From positions 1 through 34,351 of the forward strand of contig JACQQV010000035.1 of the NCBI GenBank assembly GCA_016206785.1: a DNA stretch of 34,351 nt. Direction: 5' to 3'. The first letter of the stretch is position 1; each line of letters opens with the position of its first letter. The stretch comes from Candidatus Omnitrophota bacterium. Lineage in GTDB: Bacteria > Omnitrophota > Gorgyraeia > JACQQV01. The notes below the pieces were generated by a model. It was not told the origin of the DNA. It did not search any database and saw nothing but the letters and a program-made list of their open reading frames with translations. Shown here one piece after another: positions 16,771-24,238 of the stretch. The position numbers and the translations under genes are program-made.

Positions 16771-16810
16771 GGCCGCCAGTATGCTATAATACGGGCGGCC
16801 TTTTTGTTTT
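16771..16810 (+). terminator. Rho-independent terminator of the dnaG-rpoD operon
   Basis: GGCCGCC (16771-16777) pairs with GGCGGCC (16794-16800), followed directly by TTTTTGTTTT. The 16-nt loop contains a promoter -10 element. Confidence 0.85.
16782..16790 (+). promoter_or_regulatory. Extended -10 promoter for the tRNA genes, inside the terminator loop
   Basis: TGCTATAAT is a perfect extended -10 (TGN then TATAAT at 16785-16790). No good -35 is seen 17 bp upstream. Transcription would start near 16797, about 14 nt before the first tRNA, using only the right arm of the terminator. Confidence 0.6.
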
Positions 16811-16883
16811 GGGCCCATAGCTCAGTGGGTAGAGCAGGAGACTCATAATCTCTTGGTCGGAGGTTCGAATCCTTCTGGGCCCA
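16811..16883 (+). tRNA. tRNA with CAU anticodon, probably tRNA-Ile2 (else elongator Met)
   Basis: A 73-nt cloverleaf: acceptor GGGCCCA/TGGGCCC, D arm GCTC/GAGC, anticodon stem GGAGA/TCTCT with loop CTCATAA, T arm GGAGG/CCTTC with TTCGAAT. The CAT anticodon could be Met or lysidine-modified Ile2. The AGAGCAGGAGACTCATAATC arm and the TTGGTCG variable region resemble known Ile2 (AUA-reading) tRNAs more than elongator Met. No CCA is encoded. Confidence 0.9.
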
Positions 16884-16903
16884 TTCAAGCGATTCGCGAG
16901 CGA

Positions 16904-16980
16904 GGGCGGTTAGCTCAGCTGGTTAGAGCGTACGGTTCACATCCGTAAGGTCACAAGTTCGAGCCTTGTACCGCCCACCA
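16904..16980 (+). tRNA. tRNA-Val (CAC)
   Basis: Acceptor GGGCGGT/ACCGCCC, D arm GCTC/GAGC, anticodon stem TACGG/CCGTA with loop TTCACAT (anticodon CAC, reads GUG), T arm ACAAG/CTTGT with TTCGAGC. The 3' CCA is encoded (16978-16980), unlike in the neighbouring tRNA. It is 20 nt downstream of that tRNA and probably on the same transcript. Confidence 0.95.
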
Positions 16981-17014
16981 TTCAAGCAGTGTAAAGTGTC
17001 AGGGGCAAAAGGGT

Positions 17015-17746
17015 ATGGCTTCTACGAAAACGATTACTGAACAACTGACCGCGCTTCTACACCTTCAAGAGGTGGATGCCCAGATCTACGCCCTCATGCG
17101 GAAGAAAAATGCGAAGCCGATCGAGCTTCAGGAATTTCAAACGGCAAGAGACCTTCAAAAACAGAGACTTCTCGCAGAAGAAAAGCTCCTTACCGAGTTG
17201 CAGCTGAAAAGAAAAGACAAAGAAGTGGATCTTGAAACAAAAGAAGGGGTCATCAAAAAATATCAGGTCCAACTTTATCAGATTAAAACAAATAAAGAAT
17301 ACCAATCTCTCCAGCAGGAGATCGAATCTCTAAAGGCGGATAATTCTGTTTTGGAGGAAGAGATTTTGAAGATCATGGAGGAGGTAGACCAAAGGAAGGC
17401 GGCGGTCGCTTCCCTGAAGGAGGTGTTAGCGGCCGAGGAAGCAAAACTGGCGAGGGAGCAGAAAAGGATTGCCAAAGAGATCGAGGAGATCGAAGAAGAG
17501 ATGGCCTCGCTCAAGGAGAAGCGCCAGACCCTTGTGGGTGAGGTAGAACCACACCTTCTCAGCCGCTACGAAAGAATCCTTGTGGCGAAGGAAGGTCTTG
17601 CCCTGGTATCGATCGATGAAATTTCCTGTTTAGGGTGCCACATGGAACTTCCGCCGCAGGTGATCAACGAGGTACGCCTTAGAGAAAAGATCATTACCTG
17701 TGAAAACTGTGCCCGTATTCTCTATGATACTGGAGAACCCTCATGA
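17015..17746 (+). CDS. Coiled-coil C4 zinc-ribbon protein (DUF164/CT398 type)
   Basis: 243 residues. Residues ~5-190 form a long helical hairpin or coiled coil rich in Glu, Lys and Leu. The C-terminus is a C4 zinc ribbon: Cys 205 and 208 (CLGC) and Cys 229 and 232 (CENC), with the family motif HMELPPQ and ITCENCARILY. The exact function of this widespread family is not settled; nucleic-acid or flagellar/secretion chaperone roles have been proposed for members. The ATG has AGGGG 9 nt upstream. The stop overlaps the next ATG (ATGA), coupling it to the RNase H gene. Confidence 0.82.
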   Translation: MASTKTITEQLTALLHLQEVDAQIYALMRKKNAKPIELQEFQTARDLQKQRLLAEEKLLTELQLKRKDKEVDLETKEGVIKKYQVQLYQIKTNKEYQSLQQEIESLKADNSVLEEEILKIMEEVDQRKAAVASLKEVLAAEEAKLAREQKRIAKEIEEIEEEMASLKEKRQTLVGEVEPHLLSRYERILVAKEGLALVSIDEISCLGCHMELPPQVINEVRLREKIITCENCARILYDTGEPS

Positions 17747-18162
17747 GCTACGAAGATGAATTTGTTTCCCTTTTTATTGATGGGGCCTCCAGGGGGAACC
17801 CGGGTCCAGCAGGGATTGGGGTGGTTTTCCGAAACGGCACAAACCATACCCTGAAAGAATTTGGAAAATTCATTGGGGAGACGACCAACAATGTCGCTGA
17901 ATATACGGCGCTCATTTATGGGCTTCAGGAAGCGCTCATCCAGAAGGTGAAACGGGTGACCGTCTATACAGACAGTGAGCTATTGGCCCGGCAAATCCAA
18001 GGAAAATACAAAGTGAAGGAACCGCATCTTAAGGTTCTTCGTGATCAAGTTCGGTATCTGATTCAGGGGTTCAATCGTTTCGGAATTCACCATCTACCCC
18101 GTCGAGAAAATCGCCAGGCGGACAAACTGGCGAATCAAGCGATTGATGCCATGCAGTTGTAG
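17743..18162 (+). CDS. rnhA: Ribonuclease HI
   Basis: 139 residues with the complete RNase HI catalytic set Asp13 (FIDGASRGNPGPAG), Glu53 (NNVAEYTAL), Asp77 (VYTDSELL) and Asp127 (RENRQADKLAN). It degrades RNA in RNA-DNA hybrids. It lacks the basic handle loop of E. coli RNase HI and is of the shorter archaeal/Bacillus-like type I form, hence a cautious symbol. The TAG stop at 18160-18162 is the first part of the RNase P RNA P1 helix. Confidence 0.9.
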   Translation: MSYEDEFVSLFIDGASRGNPGPAGIGVVFRNGTNHTLKEFGKFIGETTNNVAEYTALIYGLQEALIQKVKRVTVYTDSELLARQIQGKYKVKEPHLKVLRDQVRYLIQGFNRFGIHHLPRRENRQADKLANQAIDAMQL

Positions 18163-18179
18163 AATAGGCCCGGTGATCG

Positions 18180-18201
18180 CCCGCCAACGATTTTTGGCGG
18201 G
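18180..18201 (+). repeat. CCCGCCAA/TTGGCGGG hairpin in RNase P RNA (P3 position)
   Basis: Arms CCCGCCAA (18180-18187) and TTGGCGGG (18194-18201). It sits at the P3 helix, so it is structurally expected; only the sequence match to the second copy is unusual. Confidence 0.6.
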
Positions 18202-18288
18202 AGGAAAGTCCGAGCTCCAGCGGGCAGCGTAGCGGGTAACACCCGCCCTCATCTTGAAAGAGATGAGAGGATTTCCGCCATAGGCGGA

Positions 18289-18309
18289 CCCGCCAATCTT
18301 TTTGGCGGG
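18289..18309 (+). repeat. Second CCCGCCAA/TTGGCGGG hairpin in RNase P RNA
   Basis: Arms CCCGCCAA (18289-18296) and TTGGCGGG (18302-18309), identical to those at 18180-18201. It is directly preceded by a TCCGCC/GGCGGA hairpin (18274-18288). It lies where one P9 stem is normally found, so it looks like an added element. Confidence 0.6.
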
Positions 18310-18556
18310 AGAGCAACAGAGACGAGTCCCCGCCACCGTTTTGGGCGGGGGGTGAAACGGGCAATCTCTACGCGGAGCAAGACCACATAGACCCCGCCCA
18401 TTCCCATAAGGAATCAAGGGTGGCCCATCCGAATCCCGAAAGGGGGGCGAGGCGGGTTGGTCGCTAGATCCCGATGGCGACATCGGGGCAAGAGAGATGA
18501 TCACCCTCGACAGAACTCGGCTTAAGGGTCTATTCTACTTTATCCGAAAAGGATCC

Positions 18557-20434
18557 GTGACAAGATCAAAAATTCTTCTGTGGGGGTTGGTCGGTCTCTA
18601 CGTCTTTCTTTTCTCATGGGTCTCCCTCTCGAAATATTTTTCCTATTCTTTTCATGATTTTGACCTGGCGGTCTATGCGCAAGGTCTCTGGAATCTCCTC
18701 CATGGTTCTCTGGAAAGTTCGCTGGTGGGCATTCCACTTTTTGGCAATCACTTTACACCGATCCTTTTTTTGATCGCACCCCTCTACGCCCTTTTTCCAT
18801 TCCCTCCCACACTTCTTATCCTTCAGAGCTTGCTTTTGGGAGGAGGGGCCTTTTTTGTCTACCGCATCGCTTTTCGGAAGCTCGGAGACCCCCTGGCCCT
18901 CAGTTTTGCCTTTTCGTATCTTTTTTATCCGGCCTTAGGGTATGTGAATCTCTTTGAATTTCACACCGTCTCTCTTGCCATTTTTTTTCTTCTCGGCGCC
19001 CTCGAGGGGTGGGAGAGCTCCTCCTATCGGCGTTTTCTCATTTTCTTAGGTCTCGCGTGCCTGTGCCAAGAGGATGTCAGTCTTGCACTCGTGGCGATCG
19101 GTCTTTACTCCTTTTTGAAAAGAAGGCCTTGGAAATGGGGGGCTTGGCCGGCCCTCTTCGGGGGAGGGTACTTTGTGGGAGTCGTCTTTTGGGTGATGCC
19201 GCACCTTAATCCAGAGACCGTTAATTTTAGTCTCCTCTATTCCCATCTCGGGAGAACCGTTCACGAGGCCCTTTTTTTTGTCGGAGCCCATCCTTTTCAG
19301 GTCGCCGCCCTTCTTTTGGAAAGTGCGGAGAAAAGAATTTTTGTCTTTCAGTTACTGGCCCCCCTCTCTTTTCTCCCGTTTCTGGATCCAAGGAGTTTTC
19401 TTTTGAGCCTCCCTTTTTTTTTGGAACAGCTTCTTTCCCGAAGGGTCAACCAGCATCTCCTCATCTATCATTATACGGCCCTGTTGATTCCTTTTTTGTA
19501 TTACGCAGCCATTGAAGGTGCTGCGCGGCTCCTTTCTTGGAGAAAATTTTCTCTCTCGCCCCGATCGCTTTTTTTCATTGTCTTTTTCGCTGCTCTGGTG
19601 ATGAATGCGTGGACGGGTCCCCATTTTCATTTGGGGAAGGTCTTTTACGAAAGTCGGCGGGATCTTCTGGATGAAAAGAGAGACCTCCTCGTTCGTCAAA
19701 TTCCAGAGGCGGCCCCTGTGATGGCCACCTTCGAATTCCAGCCGCATCTTGCCCATCGAAAAGAGCTCTATTCCTTTCATCATGTGTATACGAGAACCTA
19801 CACCCTTTCGAACGCGGAGTATCTTATTCCGGAAACCATTCAGTATCTTCTTGTCGATTTCAATGACCCCTTGACCCATGGGGCTTTCTATTTTTCCACC
19901 CCCAACGGGGATCGATATGCAAAGGAATTTTTAGAAGAAGGCCCTTTCCGTGTGGTTCGGGCCTTTCAGGACATCGTTCTCTTTGAAAGGGGACAAGGGG
20001 AACGGCTCTTTCGCGTTGAAACAGGAGGAGAGTCACCTCCTCTTCTGTTCAAAGATCGGGAAGGAAAGGTGGGACTTTCCCGTTGGAATATGGCAAGGGA
20101 ACTTGGCTCGGGCGAAGCGCTCCCGATCACTTTTGAATGGCACTGTCTTCGCCCCGCTCCCCGGCGGTACGGCATCCTCTTGGATATCCTCGATGGGGAA
20201 GGGAAAAGGATACGGCGGCAATATCATTCTCTCTGTTACCGCCTTTATCCGACAGAACGGTGGAAAAAAGGGGAGAGGATCATCGAAAAATACATATTGG
20301 TTCTCCCTCCCTCCGTGGACGGAAAAAGAGCTCTTTGGAAGATTGTCTTCCGTTTGGTCGATGAGCGGTTGGGGAAGGTGCTTCCTTCGACGATTTCTCT
20401 TGGAACGGTAGAGGCAAAGCGTGAGTCTCTTTAG
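18557..20434 (+). CDS. DUF2079 polytopic membrane protein
   Basis: About 625 residues with roughly ten hydrophobic helices in the first 400 and a soluble C-terminal region. HDFDLAVYAQGLWN, GNHFTPILFLIAPLYALFP and LFEFHTVSLAIFFLLGALE are DUF2079 signatures. The fold resembles GT-C polyprenyl-phosphate-sugar transferases, with the early acidic HDFDL loop, but the activity is unknown. The start is GTG 18557, preceded by AAAAGGA. An earlier ATG at 18497 lies inside RNase P RNA and is rejected. The downstream glycosyltransferase genes suggest surface-sugar or lipid-linked glycan work. Confidence 0.82.
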   Translation: MTRSKILLWGLVGLYVFLFSWVSLSKYFSYSFHDFDLAVYAQGLWNLLHGSLESSLVGIPLFGNHFTPILFLIAPLYALFPFPPTLLILQSLLLGGGAFFVYRIAFRKLGDPLALSFAFSYLFYPALGYVNLFEFHTVSLAIFFLLGALEGWESSSYRRFLIFLGLACLCQEDVSLALVAIGLYSFLKRRPWKWGAWPALFGGGYFVGVVFWVMPHLNPETVNFSLLYSHLGRTVHEALFFVGAHPFQVAALLLESAEKRIFVFQLLAPLSFLPFLDPRSFLLSLPFFLEQLLSRRVNQHLLIYHYTALLIPFLYYAAIEGAARLLSWRKFSLSPRSLFFIVFFAALVMNAWTGPHFHLGKVFYESRRDLLDEKRDLLVRQIPEAAPVMATFEFQPHLAHRKELYSFHHVYTRTYTLSNAEYLIPETIQYLLVDFNDPLTHGAFYFSTPNGDRYAKEFLEEGPFRVVRAFQDIVLFERGQGERLFRVETGGESPPLLFKDREGKVGLSRWNMARELGSGEALPITFEWHCLRPAPRRYGILLDILDGEGKRIRRQYHSLCYRLYPTERWKKGERIIEKYILVLPPSVDGKRALWKIVFRLVDERLGKVLPSTISLGTVEAKRESL

Positions 20435-21335
20435 AGAAAGAAGGGTAGAAGGGGTCTGCCCTGTTTGTAGAAGAGAGGAGCTACGAAGTTACCGTCGTCC
20501 CAAACAGACTTCCCAACCCTCCCATTTCTCCATCACCAAGGCCTCTTATGGTGCGACGCGCGCATTGGCCTGTTGCTGTCATTGTGGAATCGTCTTTGTC
20601 CATCCTTTTCCTCCCTCCGAAGCGGTAAAGCCGTTGTATGAGAGGATGGAAGATCCGGAATACCTTAAGGAAGAGAGAGAGCGGCGGGCGATGGCGGAGA
20701 GGGGCCTTGCCTTTATCGGGAAGTATCAACAGAAGGGGTGCCTGTTGGATGTAGGCTGTTTCACAGGATTTCTGCTGGATGAAGCGCAGAAAAGGGGGTG
20801 GAAGGTCATGGGTATTGAACCCTCCCGTTGGGCAGGAAGGATTGCGGAAGAGACCTTTCATCTTAACGTCGTCGGTGGAACTCTGGAAGAAGCCTCTCTC
20901 CCGGAGGCCTCCTTTGAGGTGGTCACATTGGTCGACGCCTTGGAACACCTGCAGAACCCCCGAGAGACGCTTCTCGAGACGCGGCGGATTTTGAAAGAGG
21001 AAGGAGTGCTTTATCTCACGACCCCCGATGTCGAAAGTCTTGTGGCCCGCCTCCTCCGCAATCGTTGGTGGGGGTTTCGGCCAGAGCATCTCATTTATTT
21101 TTCTCGGCGATCCCTCTCCCACTTGTTGACGAACGTCGGATTTTCTATCCTGGCCCAACGATCTTTCCAGCGCACCTTTACCATAGAGTCGGTCCTACGC
21201 CGGCTCAAAGAGGTGAGCCCTTTTTTTTCTCGGGTCCTTCGACCCGTTGGGGCACTCCCGGGTGTGGGGCCGTTACGGATTTCAGTGAATTTTTTTGACC
21301 AGATAGAACTCATCGCCAGGAAAGGAGAGCCATGA
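20421..21335 (+). CDS. SAM-dependent methyltransferase with N-terminal zinc ribbon
   Basis: 304 residues from GTG 20421, overlapping the previous gene by 14 bp. The N-terminal CPVC (Cys 13, 16) and CCHCG (Cys 52, 55) form a probable zinc ribbon. A class I methyltransferase follows: motif I LLDVGCFTGFL (residues ~108-118), GIEPS, and LVDALEHLQNPRETLLETRRILKEEGVLYLTTPD, the Methyltransf_11/23 pattern. Such proteins often sit in polysaccharide clusters and methylate sugars. The substrate cannot be read from sequence. Confidence 0.8.
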   Translation: MSLFRERRVEGVCPVCRREELRSYRRPKQTSQPSHFSITKASYGATRALACCCHCGIVFVHPFPPSEAVKPLYERMEDPEYLKEERERRAMAERGLAFIGKYQQKGCLLDVGCFTGFLLDEAQKRGWKVMGIEPSRWAGRIAEETFHLNVVGGTLEEASLPEASFEVVTLVDALEHLQNPRETLLETRRILKEEGVLYLTTPDVESLVARLLRNRWWGFRPEHLIYFSRRSLSHLLTNVGFSILAQRSFQRTFTIESVLRRLKEVSPFFSRVLRPVGALPGVGPLRISVNFFDQIELIARKGEP

Positions 21336-22069
21336 ATAAAAAGAAAAAGGTCACGATCGTCCTCCCGGCTTACAACGCGGCGAAAACATTGAAAAAGACG
21401 ATCGATGACATTCCACCGGGGATTGCCGATGAGGTTCTCCTTGTCGACGACCGCAGTCGCGATGAGACGGTGGAGATTGCGCGAAACCTGGGGATCCTTT
21501 TTGTGGTTCATCCTCGAAATCTCGGATATGGCGGGAACCAGAAGACCTGTTATGCATGGGCCCTTGAGCAGGGAGCGGATGTTGTGGTTATGCTTCATCC
21601 GGATTATCAATATGATCCGAAAGTGGTTCCTGAGTTGGTCAAGCCGATTTTGGAAGATCGGGCGGATGCTGTCTTTGGTTCCCGGATGATGAAGGGGGGT
21701 GCCCTGGAAGGGGGGATGCCCCTTTGGAAACACAATGCCAACATCCTCCTCACGGCGATTGAGAATGTGGTTCTCTCGACGTACCTTACCGAGTATCACT
21801 CAGGATTCCGGGCTTACAGCCGGAAGGCCCTGGAGCGGATCGCGTTTAAAAAGAATTCCAACGGTTTTGTTTTTGACACAGAAATCATTGTGCAACTTCT
21901 CATCCATGGCTTTAGGATCGAGGAGATTCCGATCAAGACCCGTTATTTTGATGAAGCCTCGACGATCGGTTTTTGGCCGAGTGTCCTCTATGGACTGGCA
22001 ATCTTGAAAACCCTCTCGAAATTTCTTTTTCATCGTTACACCTTCATCAAATTCTCCCAATTCCGATGA
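21332..22069 (+). CDS. GT2 glycosyltransferase, DPM1-like
   Basis: 245 residues, GT-A fold: VTIVLPAYNAAKTLKKTI, LLVDDRSRDET (nucleotide-binding Asp39-Asp40), NLGYGGNQKT, HPDYQYDP and SGFRAYSRKALERI. The NLGYGGN...HPDYQYDP pattern matches dolichol- or undecaprenyl-phosphate sugar synthases that lack C-terminal membrane helices. It is expected to load a sugar onto a polyprenyl phosphate for use by GT-C enzymes, such as the membrane proteins on either side. The ATG overlaps the methyltransferase stop (ATGA). Confidence 0.85.
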   Translation: MNKKKKVTIVLPAYNAAKTLKKTIDDIPPGIADEVLLVDDRSRDETVEIARNLGILFVVHPRNLGYGGNQKTCYAWALEQGADVVVMLHPDYQYDPKVVPELVKPILEDRADAVFGSRMMKGGALEGGMPLWKHNANILLTAIENVVLSTYLTEYHSGFRAYSRKALERIAFKKNSNGFVFDTEIIVQLLIHGFRIEEIPIKTRYFDEASTIGFWPSVLYGLAILKTLSKFLFHRYTFIKFSQFR

Positions 22070-22078
22070 ACCCCGTTA
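22063..22078 (+). repeat. Half copy of the CCCCGTTA element
   Basis: CCGATGAACCCCGTTA is identical to 3847-3862, including the preceding gene's stop and the TGAA flank. No right arm is found downstream. Confidence 0.45.
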
Positions 22079-22518
22079 AGAGTTTCATTTTCGTCCTTGC
22101 TTGGTCCTTCTGGGCTGTGTATGTGATGAGTTGTTTTTTGGTTGGGAGTTTTCTCACTTATCCCTATTTCTGGGGAAAAGATCTTGAAGAAAAGAAACGC
22201 TTTCTCGACGGAGAACTTTATGCGGCTGCAAAGGTCTGTGAGCGGAAGATCCCTGCGACCGAAGCCCTCTTCTTTTACAATCCCATTCCCGCGCAGAAGA
22301 AGCACGTGATGCACACGACCCCTTTTTTTCAGGAACATGACCGTCAAAAACTCTCCTATTATCTTTATCCCCGTCGTGTCTATTGGGAGAAGCAAAGGGT
22401 GAAGGAACCGATCCACTATGTCTTGGTGTATCATACTCAGCTTGAACTTCCGGATTTCGAGCGCCTCGTGACATTGAGCGATACCATCTATCTTCTCAAG
22501 AAGAGAGGGGGAAAATGA
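22066..22518 (+). CDS. Small membrane-anchored protein of unknown function
   Basis: 150 residues. One N-terminal membrane helix (FIFVLAWSFWAVYVMSCFLVG) is followed by a ~115-residue soluble part (SLTYPYFWGKDLEEKKRFLDGELYAAAKVCE is its start; FYNPIPAQKKHVMH; YVLVYHTQLELPDFERL). I do not recognise a family. The ATG 22066 overlaps the GT2 stop, and its own stop overlaps the next gene's ATG, so it is translated within the glycosylation cluster. Codons 1-5 (MNPVK) lie in a CCGATGAACCCCGTTA stretch identical to the left end of the palindromic element at 3847-3862. Confidence 0.65.
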   Translation: MNPVKSFIFVLAWSFWAVYVMSCFLVGSFLTYPYFWGKDLEEKKRFLDGELYAAAKVCERKIPATEALFFYNPIPAQKKHVMHTTPFFQEHDRQKLSYYLYPRRVYWEKQRVKEPIHYVLVYHTQLELPDFERLVTLSDTIYLLKKRGGK

Positions 22519-23915
22519 TCTTTTTGCGGTTTTTCCTTTCTCTGGTCACTCCATGCTTTATCGGTTGGACGGCGGTGACACTCCTCCCTCGTCGCAGCGC
22601 CTCCTTTTCCAACATTGAAAAGGCATCCCTTTCCTTCGGACTGGGGTGGGGGATTTTAACCCTTGAGATGTTTTATGCCTCCCTCTTAAAACTTCCATGG
22701 AGCCCTTTTCTTTTATTGCTCCCTTGGTTTGTCCCTTTCCTTTTTTCTCTGAGAAAGAGGGAAAAAAAGATTGGAGGAATTCCTTCTGACCAAAAAATCC
22801 CTTTGAATTCTCTAGAGAGGAATCTTCTCCTTTTTCTCCTATTTCTTTTCCTCTATACCGTGATCGAGGGACTCACCTTTCCTCTGACCCACTACGATCT
22901 GTGGGACGCCTGGTCGATCTGGGGGCAGAAGGCAAAGGCGTTTGCCCTCCGACGCTCCGTCGATCTTTCTTTTTTCACGGACCCCTCAAGGTTTTATGCG
23001 CATCAAGAATATCCTCTCCTCCTTCCTTTATCGGAGAGCTGGATTTATCTGACTCTCGGAAAGATCGATGAGCAAACGGTCAAACTCCTTTTTCCCCTTT
23101 TCACCCTCTCTTTTCTCGTTCTTTTTTGGGGAAGTTTTCGCAGGGAAAAGAGCCGCCAGACGAGTCTTCTCCTTGTCACTCTTTTGGCGACCCTTCCGAT
23201 TCTTTTGGAATATACCTTGCGCGCGTATGCAGAAATCCCTCTTACCCTTTACTACACCCTTTCCACACTTTATCTCTATTTTTGGTGCAAGGAGGGAAAA
23301 GGGACGGACCTTTGGATTGGCGTTCTCTTTTCCGCCTTTTCCGCCTGGACAAAAAATGAAGGAGGAGCCCTCTTTGCCGTCAATGCGGTTATCTTTGGGG
23401 CCACCCGCTTTTTAACCTCCTCCTCCCCGGTCAGAAGAAAGATTCTCGAAGGAGGAATACTTCTTTTGCCCCTCCTCCTCCTTTTGCCCTGGTGGCTTTT
23501 TCTTAAGAAACTCGGGATTTCTTCTTCGGAATTTTTCCCTCAGTTAAAGGGGGCGGTTCTTTCGACAAACTTCTCCCGTCTTCCCATTGTACTCAAGACT
23601 TTTTTCTGGAAACTCTTGGACATTCAGAGGTGGAATTTTTTATGGGTTGGGTTCTTTCTTTTCGGGGCGGTCTCTTGGCGGGAGCTCTTCTCTTTTCCGA
23701 AGGCGTCGCTCACGGTGGCGCTCCTTTGTCATCTCCTCCTTTACCTCTTCATCTATGTGATTCATCCGCTGGATGTCCTCTGGGCGATGAATGTGGACGA
23801 CTCTTTCAATCGAATCCTCCTTCACGCAGCCCCCCTGGCCTTCTTTCTGTTGGGCTCCTCTTTGGAAAATCTTGACACCTTTTTGAAAGCAGTGTATACT
23901 GGAACAAGAACTTAA
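22515..23915 (+). CDS. GT-C-like polytopic membrane protein
   Basis: 466 residues with about ten hydrophobic helices. After helix 3 comes [19 protein letters not shown], an acidic loop in the position of the GT-C catalytic Asp motif. [29 protein letters not shown] and [14 protein letters not shown] follow, as in GT39/ArnT-like glycosyltransferases. It is expected to use a lipid-linked sugar, which the GT2 two genes upstream could make. The acceptor is unknown. The 3' end carries the rpsO promoter. Confidence 0.65.
   Translation: MIFLRFFLSLVTPCFIGWTAVTLLPRRSASFSNIEKASLSFGLGWGILTLEMFYASLLKLPWSPFLLLLPWFVPFLFSLRKREKKIGGIPSDQKIPLNSLERNLLLFLLFLFLYTVIEGLTFPLTHYDLWDAWSIWGQKAKAFALRRSVDLSFFTDPSRFYAHQEYPLLLPLSESWIYLTLGKIDEQTVKLLFPLFTLSFLVLFWGSFRREKSRQTSLLLVTLLATLPILLEYTLRAYAEIPLTLYYTLSTLYLYFWCKEGKGTDLWIGVLFSAFSAWTKNEGGALFAVNAVIFGATRFLTSSSPVRRKILEGGILLLPLLLLLPWWLFLKKLGISSSEFFPQLKGAVLSTNFSRLPIVLKTFFWKLLDIQRWNFLWVGFFLFGAVSWRELFSFPKASLTVALLCHLLLYLFIYVIHPLDVLWAMNVDDSFNRILLHAAPLAFFLLGSSLENLDTFLKAVYTGTRT
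23872..23900 (+). promoter_or_regulatory. Sigma70 promoter for rpsO-pnp, inside the end of the upstream gene
   Basis: TTGACA (23872-23877), 17-bp spacer, TATACT (23895-23900), about 30 bp before the rpsO start. It is within the last codons of the GT-C-like gene. Confidence 0.8.
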
Positions 23916-23929
23916 GAAAGGGGCAAGGC

Positions 23930-24199
23930 ATGTCCATTACCAAAGAAAGAAAGGGGGAGCTGGTTCAGACGTTCCGTCTGCATGAAACCGACACCGGTTC
24001 CTGTCATGTCCAGATCGCCATCCTCACGGAGCGGATCAATAACCTCACTGAACATTTCAAGGTGCATAAACGAGATCATCATTCCCGTCGTGGGCTCTTG
24101 AAATTGGTTAGCCAGCGGAGGACTCTGTTGAATTTTCTCAAGGAGGAGGATGCGGAATCTTATCAGGACGTTGTCAAAAAATTAAGCCTGCGTAAATAA
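23930..24199 (+). CDS. rpsO: Ribosomal protein S15
   Basis: 89 residues, the standard length. [46 protein letters not shown] is the S15 core that binds 16S rRNA and early 30S assembly sites. An AAAGGGG ribosome-binding site lies just upstream of ATG 23930. It is followed by pnp in the classical rpsO-pnp order. Confidence 0.98.
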   Translation: MSITKERKGELVQTFRLHETDTGSCHVQIAILTERINNLTEHFKVHKRDHHSRRGLLKLVSQRRTLLNFLKEEDAESYQDVVKKLSLRK

Positions 24200-24238
24200 T
24201 TTAAGACAATTCCTGCACAATAGGCTTACCTCACACAC

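Larger units (their letters stand above)
18160..18537 (+). ncRNA. rnpB: RNase P RNA (bacterial type A)
   Basis: The ends pair as P1: TAGAATAGGCCC (18160-18171) with GGGTCTATTCTA (18526-18537). Conserved blocks are present in order: GAGGAAAGTCCGAGCTCC (18202 region), GCAGCGTAGCGGGTAACACCCGCC, GAGCAACAGAGACGAG, GGAGCAAGACCACATAGACC, GGTCGCTAGAT and CGACAGAACTCGGCTTA. It is the catalytic subunit of tRNA 5'-end maturation, and two tRNA substrates lie just upstream. Between the P8 region and GAGCAACAGAGA there are three successive hairpins rather than the usual single P9. Two hairpins, at 18180-18201 and 18289-18309, share the arms CCCGCCAA and TTGGCGGG. Confidence 0.93.
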
